Shown here piece by piece: positions 6,872 through 13,896 of a stretch of DNA of 23,910 bases; within the stretch, counting starts at the first letter, position 1; each line of letters opens with the position of its first letter. This DNA comes from DATAFF01 sp036257595 (GTDB lineage Bacteria > Pseudomonadota > Alphaproteobacteria > Rhizobiales > Aestuariivirgaceae), in NCBI GenBank assembly GCA_036257595.1, contig DATAFF010000020.1, forward strand, positions 1 to 23,910, written 5' to 3'. The translations under genes and the position numbers were made by a program. The notes beneath the pieces were generated by a model. The model was not told the DNA's origin and made no database searches. It saw only the letters and a list, made by a program, of their open reading frames with translations.

Positions 6872-8398
6872 ATGGAACGGCGCGAGAGGCGGCAGCGGCG
6901 CAGCACCGGTGAGAAGGCGCCGCTGGCTCAGCTGCCATGGAAGCAGCCGCGCCGGCATTTCGCGCCATTGCGCCTCCTCTCCGACGATCAGATCGAGACC
7001 ATCCACAAGGCATCCCTCGATCTCCTCGAGGAGATCGGCATGGATATCCTCAATCCCGAGGCTCGGCAGATCTTGTCAAGGGCCGGAGCGATCGTCGCCG
7101 ACGAGCGCGTGCGCATCGGCCGCGACATCGTCGAGGCCGGCATCGGGACGGCGCCCGAGGAGTTCACCTTCCATGCACGCAACCCGGACCGGTCGATCCG
7201 CATCGGCGGCAATTGGATCGCCTTCGCGCCGGTGGGCGGACCGCCGAACTGCTCCGATGCCGATCACGGCCGGCGCCCCGGCACCTTCGAGGACAATGCC
7301 AACTTCATCCGGCTGGCGCAGCATTTCAACTGCATCCACACCGCCGGCGGCGGCTCGACGGATGCCCTTGATGTCCATGCCTCGGTGCGGCATCTGCGCA
7401 TCGGCCTGAACAAGGTGTTGCTCTCCGACAAGGTCCTGTTCACCGCCTCGACCGGTCGCGCCCGCTTGTTCGACGGCATGGAGATGGCGCGGCTAGCCCG
7501 CGGCGTGTCGCCCGAGCAGTTCCTGACCGAACCGTCGGTCTTCACCATGATCAACACCAACTCGCCGCTGAAGCTCGACGGCCCGATGGCGATGGGCGTG
7601 ATCGAGATGGCCCGCCACGGCCAGATCACCTGCGTCACGCCATTCACGCTGGCCGGCGCGATGGCGCCGGTGACACTCGCCGGCGCCCTTGCCGAGCAGA
7701 ATGCCGAGGCGTTGGCCGGCCTCGCCCTCAACCAGCTGGCGCGACCGGGCGCGCCTTTCATCTATGGCGGCTTCACCTCGAATGTCGATATGAAGTCGGG
7801 AGCACCCGCCTTCGGCACGCCGGAATATATGAGGGCGGCGATTGCCGGCGGCCAACTGGCGCGGCGTTACCGGCTGCCCTACCGCACCTCCAACACCTGT
7901 GCCGCCAATGCGGTCGATGCCCAGGCCGCCTATGAGTCGGTGTTCTCGCTGTGGGGCGCCATCATGGGCGGCGGCAATCTCATCATGCATGCGGCCGGCT
8001 GGATGGAGGGCGGGCTGGTCGGCGCCTACGAGAAATTCGCCCTCGATTGCGACCTGCTACAAATGCTCGAAACCTTCCTCGAGCCGCTCGACACGAGCGA
8101 GGAGGCGCTGGGTCTCGACGCCATTCGCGAGGTTGGCCCTGGCGGACACTTCTTCGGCGCGGCCCACACGCTCGCGCGCTATGCGACCGCCTTCTACGCG
8201 CCGATGGTGTCCGACTGGCGGAATTTCCAGCAATGGGATGCCGCCGGCCGGCCGCTCGCCGATCAGAAGGCCAATGCCGTCTGGAAGCAGGCCCTCGCCG
8301 AATATCGCGAGCCGGCGATCGATCCGGCGATCAGGGAAGAGCTCATCGCCTTTGTGGAACGCCGCATCGCCGAGGGTGGGGAGAAGACCGACTTCTAG
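6872..8398 (+). CDS. MttB superfamily (non-pyrrolysine) methyltransferase, homologue 3
   Basis: A 508-residue MttB-superfamily protein, paralogue of homologue 2, predicted to transfer a methyl group from a methylated amine to a corrinoid protein. The N-terminus is a short, very basic leader (MERRERRQRRSTGEK). The catalytic domain starts with LLSDDQIETIHKASLDLLEE, and GPGGHFFGAAHT begins at residue 422. From about residue 230 (INTNSPLKLD) to the end it is nearly the same as homologue 2 apart from scattered changes. The first half differs much more: FVSGYPVEPIDLHPS in homologue 2 becomes HTAGGGSTDALDVHAS here. There is no internal TAG. It has its own 83-bp upstream gap shared with the divergent GST gene, and a terminator-like hairpin follows 14 nt after the stop. 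It is probably a single-gene transcript. Confidence 0.92.
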   Translation: MERRERRQRRSTGEKAPLAQLPWKQPRRHFAPLRLLSDDQIETIHKASLDLLEEIGMDILNPEARQILSRAGAIVADERVRIGRDIVEAGIGTAPEEFTFHARNPDRSIRIGGNWIAFAPVGGPPNCSDADHGRRPGTFEDNANFIRLAQHFNCIHTAGGGSTDALDVHASVRHLRIGLNKVLLSDKVLFTASTGRARLFDGMEMARLARGVSPEQFLTEPSVFTMINTNSPLKLDGPMAMGVIEMARHGQITCVTPFTLAGAMAPVTLAGALAEQNAEALAGLALNQLARPGAPFIYGGFTSNVDMKSGAPAFGTPEYMRAAIAGGQLARRYRLPYRTSNTCAANAVDAQAAYESVFSLWGAIMGGGNLIMHAAGWMEGGLVGAYEKFALDCDLLQMLETFLEPLDTSEEALGLDAIREVGPGGHFFGAAHTLARYATAFYAPMVSDWRNFQQWDAAGRPLADQKANAVWKQALAEYREPAIDPAIREELIAFVERRIAEGGEKTDF

Positions 8399-8411
8399 AG
8401 CTCAAACGAAA

Positions 8412-8437
8412 GCCCTCCCGCCTTGCGGCGAGAGGGC
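8412..8437. terminator. hairpin terminator between convergent genes
   Basis: GCCCTC (8412-8417) pairs with GAGGGC (8432-8437), with inner CGC/GCG pairing. On the minus strand the stem is followed by a T-rich run (TTTCGTTT), so it best fits a terminator for the secreted-protein gene. On the plus strand it also follows MttB homologue 3 closely but lacks a T tract. Confidence 0.6.
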
Positions 8438-8459
8438 CGATGACTCCGAGCCGATTAGA

Positions 8460-8927
8460 TTACCAGCGCCGCCAATGGCCGCCGCCCCGCCAGCCCCAAT
8501 GGCGATGGCCCCAGCCGCCGCCCCAGCCCCAGCCGCCAAACGGCACGCCGATGCCGAAGCTCACGACCGGCGCCCCATAGGCATAGGGGTAGCCGTAGCC
8601 ATAACCGTATGGATAGCCATAGCCATTGCCATAGTAGGGATACCCGTACCCATAGCCGTAGGACCGGTAATATGGGCGATAGTAGCCGCCGTAGAAGCGA
8701 CGGACCGGGTACCGATAGCCATAGCGTCGGAACGGCCGGTAACGATAGCCATAGCGATTTCTGTAATATTTGCGGCGGTACCCCACTTCCTCTACCGGCT
8801 TTGCCACACCGTGGTCGGTGAGCAGGGCAGGCTGAGCCGTGGGCGTCAGGGCATGTGCCGGCGAGGCGAAGAATCCTCCAACGGCCATTGCCGCCGCGAG
8901 CAACGAGACTCTAGCAGACAACATCAT
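8460..8927 (-). CDS. secreted Tyr/Gly/Arg-rich low-complexity protein
   Basis: A 155-residue protein with a clear Sec signal peptide (MMLSARVSLLAAAMAVGGFF, cleavage after SPAHA about residue 26). The mature chain becomes strongly repetitive: Tyr/Arg-rich (YRRKYYRNRYGYRY), then GYGYP-type repeats, then a Gly/Trp/His-rich tail (WGWGGGWGHRHWGWRGGG). The start is firm: AAGGAG lies 7 nt before ATG 8927. No enzyme domain is visible. Similar Tyr/Gly-rich exported proteins are common in Hyphomicrobiales and have no firm function; surface or envelope structural roles are proposed. Its aromatic/basic composition could favour self-association. It is divergent from the TetR gene and followed by a hairpin terminator. 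Confidence 0.82.
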   Translation of the reverse strand: MMLSARVSLLAAAMAVGGFFASPAHALTPTAQPALLTDHGVAKPVEEVGYRRKYYRNRYGYRYRPFRRYGYRYPVRRFYGGYYRPYYRSYGYGYGYPYYGNGYGYPYGYGYGYPYAYGAPVVSFGIGVPFGGWGWGGGWGHRHWGWRGGGHWRRW

Positions 8928-8928
8928 T

Positions 8929-8972
8929 GCTGAACTCCTTAACTTTTAGCCAGAACGACGGGCTGAACTCCT
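8929..8972. repeat. 11-bp direct repeat that includes the ribosome site of the secreted-protein gene
   Basis: GCTGAACTCCT occurs at 8929-8939 and again at 8962-8972 (33 bp apart). On the minus strand it reads AGGAGTTCAGC. The copy nearest the gene is the Shine-Dalgarno of the secreted protein. The distal copy is not followed by a start codon. Confidence 0.6.
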
Positions 8973-8979
8973 AACGTTC

Positions 8980-9012
8980 GGGGCGCCCCTCTGTTTCATC
9001 GACGCAGAAACA
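8980..9012. promoter_or_regulatory. candidate TetR operator region
   Basis: In the 177-bp gap between the divergent secreted-protein and TetR genes there is a 10-bp palindrome GGGGCGCCCC (8980-8989). It is followed by an inverted repeat TGTTTC-N9-GAAACA (8992-9012, 21 bp, a usual TetR operator size). Nothing else stands out in the gap. Assignment rests only on symmetry and position. Confidence 0.3.
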
Positions 9013-9104
9013 TGGCAAACCATTCAGTCCAGCATTGCAGCGGACGCACGCATGATTTAGGCTTAATTGGGGCAGGAACGACGGCGACCTGGCGGGAGCA
9101 CACG

Positions 9105-9704
9105 GTGGCAGGGACGAAGCGGTTCGAGCCGTCCGAGGCTCTAGATCGAGCAGTGCGGGTATTCTGGGAGCGCGGCTTCGAAGGCGCCTCCTACTCCGAG
9201 CTGACGAGCGCGACCGGGCTTAACAAGTCGAGCTTGTACAATGCCTTTGGCGACAAGCAGGCGCTCTACATCAAGTGCCTGGAGCGCTTTTCGGAGACCG
9301 TCGGGGCACCCGAGATGGCCACTCTCGACCGTCCGGATTTCGCCGATGCCATTGCCAGCTTCTTCGAGGGCATGGTGCGGCGGATGAATGACGCGGCCTC
9401 GCCCCGCGGCTGCCTGCTGACCATGGCAGCGCTGGAGCTGGGTGGCACCGAGGGCGCGATCGGGGCGATCATTCGCAACAATCTCCAGCAATGGACCGCG
9501 ACCTTGCAGGCCCGCTGCGACCGGGCGGTGCGCGACGGCGAGCTGCCGCCGGACACCGACACGGAGGCTCTGGCCTCCCTGTTCCTCGCGGTCATGCGCG
9601 GCCTGCCGGCCCTCAATCGCGGCCTTGGCGATCTCAGCGCCAGCGCGCTCGCGGTCAAGGCGCTGCTGCAGATGCTGACTGCGGCACCGCGCCTGACCCG
9701 CTAG
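9105..9704 (+). CDS. TetR/AcrR-family transcriptional regulator
   Basis: A 199-residue TetR regulator. The DNA-binding domain is at residues 10-55, with the helix-turn-helix at about 29-48 (SYSELTSATGLNKSSLYNAF) and the family-typical GDKQALY after it. The C-terminal ligand domain is helical (FEGMVRRMNDAASPRGCLL). The GTG start at 9105 is chosen because GGGAG lies 6 nt upstream and it gives the standard length; the frame is open to 9012. The protein is divergent from the secreted Tyr/Gly-rich protein and ends 6 bp from the stop of the convergent RACo-like gene. The likely target is its own divergent promoter region. Ligand unknown. Confidence 0.92.
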   Translation: MAGTKRFEPSEALDRAVRVFWERGFEGASYSELTSATGLNKSSLYNAFGDKQALYIKCLERFSETVGAPEMATLDRPDFADAIASFFEGMVRRMNDAASPRGCLLTMAALELGGTEGAIGAIIRNNLQQWTATLQARCDRAVRDGELPPDTDTEALASLFLAVMRGLPALNRGLGDLSASALAVKALLQMLTAAPRLTR

Positions 9705-9710
9705 CCGATC

Positions 9711-11741
9711 TCAGCTGCGGCGCCGGCGCCGACGTTCGCTCCCGTTCTCGGGGGCCTGCACCGGCTTCGGCGTGGGGAGCGTGATCGCCTTGGAGAGATT
9801 GGGATAGGCAGCGCTCTTGTGCGGGATCGCCATGGCCTCGACGAAATGATGCTGGAACAGCGGCTCGACGGCGGTCTCGATCTTCTCGATGCGGCGCACC
9901 ACCTGCTCGATCTCGTCGCGGCCCTCGGTGTTCAGCAGGGCGATGCGGGCGCCCGTTCCGGCGGCATTTCCGGCCGACTGCACCCTGTCGAGCGGGCAGT
10001 CCGGGATCAGCCCGAGGACCATGGCATAGGTGGTGTCGATATGGCTGCCGAACGCCCCGGCCAGCCGGATCGTGTCGACCGCGTCGACCCCGAGCTTGTC
10101 CATCAGCAGGCGGGTGCCGGCATAAAGGGCCGCCTTGGCGAGCTGAATGGCGCGGACATCGTTCTGGGTGATGGCGATTGCCGGCTCGCCGTCGCGAATG
10201 GCGTACGAGAAGGTCCGGCCGCTCGGCCGGATCCGCGATGAGCGCGCCATTTGCGAGCCGTCGATCAGCCCGTCCTGATTGATGATCCCGCTCAGAAACA
10301 TCTCGGCGACGACCTCGATGATGCCGGAGCCGCATATGCCGGTGACGCCCGTCGCCGCGACCGCTTCCTCGAAGCCCGGCTCGTTCGACCACAGATCGCT
10401 GCCGATCACCTTGTAGCGCGGCTCGAGCGTGTCGCGATCGATCCGCACCCGCTCGATGGCGCCCGGCGCTGCCCGCTGGCCGCAGGAGATCTGCGCCCCC
10501 TCGAAAGCCGGGCCGGTCGGCGACGAGCAGGCGAGCAGCCGCTGGCGATTGCCAAGGACGATCTCGGCATTGGTGCCGACATCGACGAGCAGCATCAGCT
10601 CGTCCGACAGATGAGGCGACTCTGAAAGCACCACCCCGGCGCTGTCGGCGCCGACATGGCCGGCGATGCACGGCAGCATGTAAAGCCGCGCTCCGGGATT
10701 GATCTTGAGATCGAGCTCGCCGGCGCGGGTGGTGATCGCCAGGCCGGTGGCGAGCGCGAAGGGCGCACCGCCAAGCTCGGTCGGATCGATGCCGAGGAAC
10801 AGGTGATGCATCACCGGGTTGCCGACCACTGCGAGCTCGAGAATGTCGGTCACTTCGGTTTCGGCCAGCGCCGCGACATCGCGCGCGAGGGTGTTGATGG
10901 CCTCGCGGATGGCGCTGGTCATTTCGCGGTCGCCGCCCGGGTTCATCATCACATAGGAGACCCGGCTCATCAGGTCCTCGCCGAAGCGGATCTGCGGATT
11001 CATCACCCCGGCCGAGGCAAGCACCTCGCCGGTGGACAACGAGCAGAGATGCGCCGCGACCGTGGTAGAGCCGATGTCGATGGCGAGACCATGGATGCGG
11101 TCATGGAAGCCAGGCCAGATGGCGGTGATGCCGGCACCGCCACCGGGCAGGCGATGGTGGACGGCGCAGGTGATCTTCCACTCGCCCTGGCGCAACACCT
11201 TCTGGAGATCGCGGATGATCGCGAGATCCGTGGTCAGCCCCGCGAGTCCCCATTGGCTCTTGAGCGCCGCATGGACCCGCTCGAGATCGGAGGAAGGGTG
11301 GTGCATGTCGGGCTCGTCGACCTCGACATAATAGAGCCTGGTCGCCGGATTCATCGCGATGACGCGCGCATCGGCACGCTTGCGGACGACCTGCTTGTGC
11401 ACCTGCGAGTCGGCCGGCACGTCGATCACCACATCGCCGAGAAGCTGCGCCTGGCACGACAGGCGGCGGCCGGGGCGCAGCCCACGCTTCTCCTCGTAGC
11501 GCAGCTCGACGCGATTGACCGGGCTGAGGTGATCGGGGCGCGACACGATGCCGTGCTTGGCGAACTCGCCCTCCGACAGCGTCACCTGGCAGCGCCCGCA
11601 AATGGCGCGGCCGCCGCACACGCTGTCGATGTCGACGCCGAGCGAGCGCGCCGCCTGGAGCACCGGCGTGCCGATTTCGAAACGTCCCCGTTTGCCGGAG
11701 GGCGTGAAGACGATCAGTGCGTCGCGACCGGTTCCGGCCAT
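9711..11741 (-). CDS. RACo-like ATP-dependent reductive activator of corrinoid proteins (2Fe-2S + ASKHA)
   Basis: A 676-residue protein of the RACo family (DUF4445/ASKHA). These proteins use ATP hydrolysis to drive reduction of inactive Co(II) corrinoid back to Co(I). The N-terminal plant-type 2Fe-2S domain has C42, C48, C51 (CGGRAICGRC) and C96 (RLSC). A linker domain follows. The actin-like ATPase core then has LAIDIGSTTVAAHL (about 219-232), a second phosphate motif LLVDVGTNAEIVLG (384-397), and CSSPTGPAFEGAQISCGQRA near 405-423. Length is normal for the family. The extreme C-terminus is an Arg run (SERRRRRRS). It starts 8 nt after the methyltetrahydrofolate methyltransferase gene with a poor ribosome site, so coupling is likely. 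It is expected to serve the corrinoid partner of the MttB proteins. The electron donor is unknown; the 4Fe-4S protein at 1233-1925 is a candidate. Confidence 0.92.
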   Translation of the reverse strand: MAGTGRDALIVFTPSGKRGRFEIGTPVLQAARSLGVDIDSVCGGRAICGRCQVTLSEGEFAKHGIVSRPDHLSPVNRVELRYEEKRGLRPGRRLSCQAQLLGDVVIDVPADSQVHKQVVRKRADARVIAMNPATRLYYVEVDEPDMHHPSSDLERVHAALKSQWGLAGLTTDLAIIRDLQKVLRQGEWKITCAVHHRLPGGGAGITAIWPGFHDRIHGLAIDIGSTTVAAHLCSLSTGEVLASAGVMNPQIRFGEDLMSRVSYVMMNPGGDREMTSAIREAINTLARDVAALAETEVTDILELAVVGNPVMHHLFLGIDPTELGGAPFALATGLAITTRAGELDLKINPGARLYMLPCIAGHVGADSAGVVLSESPHLSDELMLLVDVGTNAEIVLGNRQRLLACSSPTGPAFEGAQISCGQRAAPGAIERVRIDRDTLEPRYKVIGSDLWSNEPGFEEAVAATGVTGICGSGIIEVVAEMFLSGIINQDGLIDGSQMARSSRIRPSGRTFSYAIRDGEPAIAITQNDVRAIQLAKAALYAGTRLLMDKLGVDAVDTIRLAGAFGSHIDTTYAMVLGLIPDCPLDRVQSAGNAAGTGARIALLNTEGRDEIEQVVRRIEKIETAVEPLFQHHFVEAMAIPHKSAAYPNLSKAITLPTPKPVQAPENGSERRRRRRS

Positions 11742-11749
11742 GAGATCAG

Positions 11750-12733
11750 TCAGCCGCGCCGACGACGGCGCTCCTCGCGTTCGCGCCGCCGGGCTTCGAT
11801 ATCGCTCTCGCTGGCGCTCGGCTGGCAGCTGTCGCCGGCGCCGGCCGGCGCCCCACTCGCCGCCGCTGCGCCACCCACCGGTTCGCGGAACTTGCGAATC
11901 CAGCCGAGGCAGTTGGCATCGACGCCGTTCAGCACATTGGCACCCATGATCGCATGCATGTCTTCATCATGCAGCGGGTTCATGATCGCCGAGGTCATCC
12001 CGTGCGATGCGGCCATCGCCAGGAAATAGCCGGTGAGGGCCCGCCGGTTGGGCATGCCGAAGGAGACGTTGGAGGCGCCGCAGGTGGTGTTGACCTTGAG
12101 CTCCTCGCGCAAGCGGCGCACCAGCCGGAAAACCTGCTGTCCGGCGGTGCCCATGGCGCCGATCGGCATGACCAGCGGATCGACGACGATGTCCTGCGGC
12201 TTGATGCCGTAATCGGCGGCGCGCTCGACGATCTTCTTGGCGACCGCGAAGCGCACATCCGGATCCTCGCTGATGCCGGTCTCGTCATTGGAGATCGCGA
12301 CCACCGGCACGTTGTACTTGGCGATCAGCGGCAGAATGGTCTCGAGCCGGTCTTCCTCGCCGGTCACCGAGTTGACGAGCGGCCGGCCCTTGACCGTCTC
12401 CAGCCCGACCTTGAGCGCCGCCGGAACGGAGGAGTCGATGCAGATCGGGATGTCGACGGTCTCTTGCACGATCTCGAGCGTCTGTTTCAGCAGCGGCGGC
12501 TCGCTTTCATTGGGATTGACCGCGGTGACGCCGGCATTGACGTCGAGAATATGGGCACCGGCCCTGGCTTGGGCCAGCGCATCGGCTCTGATCGTCTCGA
12601 AATTGCCGGCGATCATCTCGGCGGCAAGCTTCTTGCGTCCGGTCGGGTTGATCCGCTCCCCGATGATGGTGAACGGCTTGTCGAAGCCGATGATCACCTG
12701 CTTCCGCGCGGATGCAACCAGCGTGTGCGTCAT
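11750..12733 (-). CDS. methyltetrahydrofolate:corrinoid methyltransferase (MtgA/AcsE-like)
   Basis: A 327-residue pterin-binding TIM-barrel enzyme. It moves a methyl group between a methyl-corrinoid protein and tetrahydrofolate. Family motifs run in order: GERINPTG (25-32), LDVNAG (63-68), CIDSS (98-102), NSVTGEE (121-127), DPLVMPIG (185-192) and CGASNVSFGMPNR (218-230). The barrel ends near residue 285. A Pro/Ala/Gly linker and an Arg/Glu-rich tail (ARRREREERRRRRG) follow, absent from the classic enzymes I know. ATG 12733 overlaps the preceding stop (ATGA), and GGGGGAGA lies just upstream. In glycine betaine demethylation MtgA passes the methyl from the corrinoid to tetrahydrofolate, and this gene is the natural second methyltransferase for the MttB homologues here. 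Confidence 0.94.
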   Translation of the reverse strand: MTHTLVASARKQVIIGFDKPFTIIGERINPTGRKKLAAEMIAGNFETIRADALAQARAGAHILDVNAGVTAVNPNESEPPLLKQTLEIVQETVDIPICIDSSVPAALKVGLETVKGRPLVNSVTGEEDRLETILPLIAKYNVPVVAISNDETGISEDPDVRFAVAKKIVERAADYGIKPQDIVVDPLVMPIGAMGTAGQQVFRLVRRLREELKVNTTCGASNVSFGMPNRRALTGYFLAMAASHGMTSAIMNPLHDEDMHAIMGANVLNGVDANCLGWIRKFREPVGGAAAASGAPAGAGDSCQPSASESDIEARRREREERRRRRG

Positions 12734-13056
12734 GATGGTCTCCCCCTTTCTGATTTCGGTTCCGCCCAGCCACCATTGGCGATGAGCAGCTTCAAACGAT
12801 CCCGATCATAGCGATCGCAAAGGGCGCGCTCGGCCTGCTCAGCCTCCTTGGCAAGGTCGTCGGAGACCTCTGTCGGACCCTCGCGCCGCCATTCCTCAAG
12901 GTAATCGTCGGTGGCAGCACTACCGCTCCGCATCGCCGCCATGTCGATGGCTTCCTGAAAAACGGCAGGAAGAAGGCGCTTTTCACTCGACCGCCCCGCC
13001 TTCACGATCACCTGGGAAGGAATGTCGCGCCAGTAGAGAATTGTCAGCTGCGCCAT
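12730..13056 (-). CDS. 'virulence factor' family small protein
   Basis: A 108-residue protein that starts MAQLTILYWRDIPSQVIV and contains AFQEAIDMAAMRSGSAA-like and YLEEWRREGPTEV segments, then a charged helical end (RYDRDRLKLLIANGG). From memory this is the alphaproteobacterial family labelled 'virulence factor' (Pfam Virulence_fact), often found beside methyltetrahydrofolate:corrinoid methyltransferase and corrinoid-protein genes. The name is historical and no function is established. ATG 13056 is preferred because it gives the family N-terminus; the frame is open to 13083. The stop overlaps the next start (ATGA), so it is first in the operon with the methyltransferase and RACo-like genes. 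It probably has an accessory role in corrinoid methyl transfer (inference from context only). Confidence 0.8.
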   Translation of the reverse strand: MAQLTILYWRDIPSQVIVKAGRSSEKRLLPAVFQEAIDMAAMRSGSAATDDYLEEWRREGPTEVSDDLAKEAEQAERALCDRYDRDRLKLLIANGGWAEPKSERGRPS

Positions 13057-13097
13057 CGGGCCGGCTCGTCTTGACGTGGTCATTGTTCGAATGCAGC

Positions 13098-13124
13098 TTT
13101 ATATGTGTCATGCGTATATGTCAC
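13098..13124 (-). promoter_or_regulatory. candidate promoter of the minus-strand activator operon
   Basis: On the minus strand GTGACA (13124-13119) and TATAAA (13103-13098) each match five of six sigma-70 consensus bases, with a 15-bp spacer (short). The ATG at 13056 would be about 35 nt from the transcript start. On the plus strand the same segment contains an imperfect direct repeat, TATATGTGTCA (13100-13110) and TATATGTCA (13115-13123), possibly a regulator site for the divergent genes. Confidence 0.4.
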
Positions 13125-13187
13125 GCCGTCGCGGCCGACCACCATGGGTCGAAATGCGACCGATCGGCTTTCAACAAGAGGTGGGAA

Positions 13188-13766
13188 ATGGATCGAAAAA
13201 GGGTCATCTCGCGCGTTGCAATCAGACGACTACCTGCGGTCGCGCTTGCGGCTGGCTTCATGGCCCCTCCACTGATCACGCCGTCATCTGCGGCGACCTG
13301 CCCGCAGTCCGGCCTCGTCGAGCGGGCCGGGAACGCGATGATTGTGGCGGCAAAATCAGGCTCCCCGGCAGCTTTCTCCGGGGCATTGCGGAATTACGCG
13401 GACATGGGCTCGATCGCCATGTTCGCGCTTGGCAAATACCGCAAGAGCCTGCCGCCCGGCAAACAGGCTGAATTCGTCGCCCTGACGACCGACTACGTAT
13501 CGCGCACGCTGAACGACTTCCGGCTGAAATTCCGTGCCGAGTCCATTTCCGTCAGGGACTGCTCCGGCGACACCATCGAGAGCGTCATCTTTTTCCTCGG
13601 CGGCAAGGGCAACCAGCCGGTGATCTGGCGGATCAAGGGTTCGAAGGTTGCCGACGTCAATGTCCAGAACGTGTGGCTTGCCCAGCTCCTGCGCACCAAT
13701 CTCACCGGCATTCTCGACAAGAACAACGGCGATTTCGGCAAGCTGTTCGCGGAAATGAAGAAATAG
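13188..13766 (+). CDS. MlaC/Ttg2D-like periplasmic substrate-binding protein
   Basis: A 192-residue exported protein with a signal peptide (basic MDRKRVISR, hydrophobic stretch, cleavage near PSSAA at about residue 36). The mature part resembles the Tol_Tol_Ttg2/MlaC family: GSIAMFALGKYRKSLPPGKQ, then FVALTTDYVSRTLNDF, and a C-terminal INVxxVWLAQLLRTNL-like segment (VQNVWLAQLLRTNLTGIL). MlaC carries phospholipids between outer and inner membrane. ATG 13188 has GAGGTGG upstream. No MlaFEDB transporter genes are adjacent, so it is an orphan, divergent from the activator operon. Whether it binds lipid or another hydrophobic ligand is unknown. A 130-bp gap with no clear promoter separates it from MttB homologue 4. 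Confidence 0.8.
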   Translation: MDRKRVISRVAIRRLPAVALAAGFMAPPLITPSSAATCPQSGLVERAGNAMIVAAKSGSPAAFSGALRNYADMGSIAMFALGKYRKSLPPGKQAEFVALTTDYVSRTLNDFRLKFRAESISVRDCSGDTIESVIFFLGGKGNQPVIWRIKGSKVADVNVQNVWLAQLLRTNLTGILDKNNGDFGKLFAEMKK

Positions 13767-13896
13767 CGTTTGCCGGCGCGCTTTTGCGCTTCGAGGTTGT
13801 CGCATCTGATCGGATTCTGGACGTTTGGACCGGGGCCGAGCCCTTTTGCTTGCTCTATCGCTCGGCAATCGCTCAATGTCCTCGAGGACCGTCCCG

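Noticed and set aside
6169..8398. TAG codons at 6169-6171 and 8396-8398 of MttB homologues 2 and 3 as possible pyrrolysine codons
   Set aside because: Both lie right after the same C-terminal TDF sequence, at the normal family length. Pyrrolysine sits internally in Pyl-type MttB, and no pyl genes are seen. They are ordinary stops.
8540..8760. Tandem DNA repeat in the region of many ATAGCC/GTAGCC units
   Set aside because: These are codons for Gly-Tyr and Tyr-Gly in the secreted low-complexity protein on the minus strand. The reading frame and signal peptide explain them.
9711..12733. Possible hidden corrinoid-binding protein in the activator operon
   Set aside because: I looked for the DxHxxG cobalamin-binding motif and its partner segments in all real genes of the window and found none. 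The genes here are the activator and the tetrahydrofolate-side methyltransferase only.
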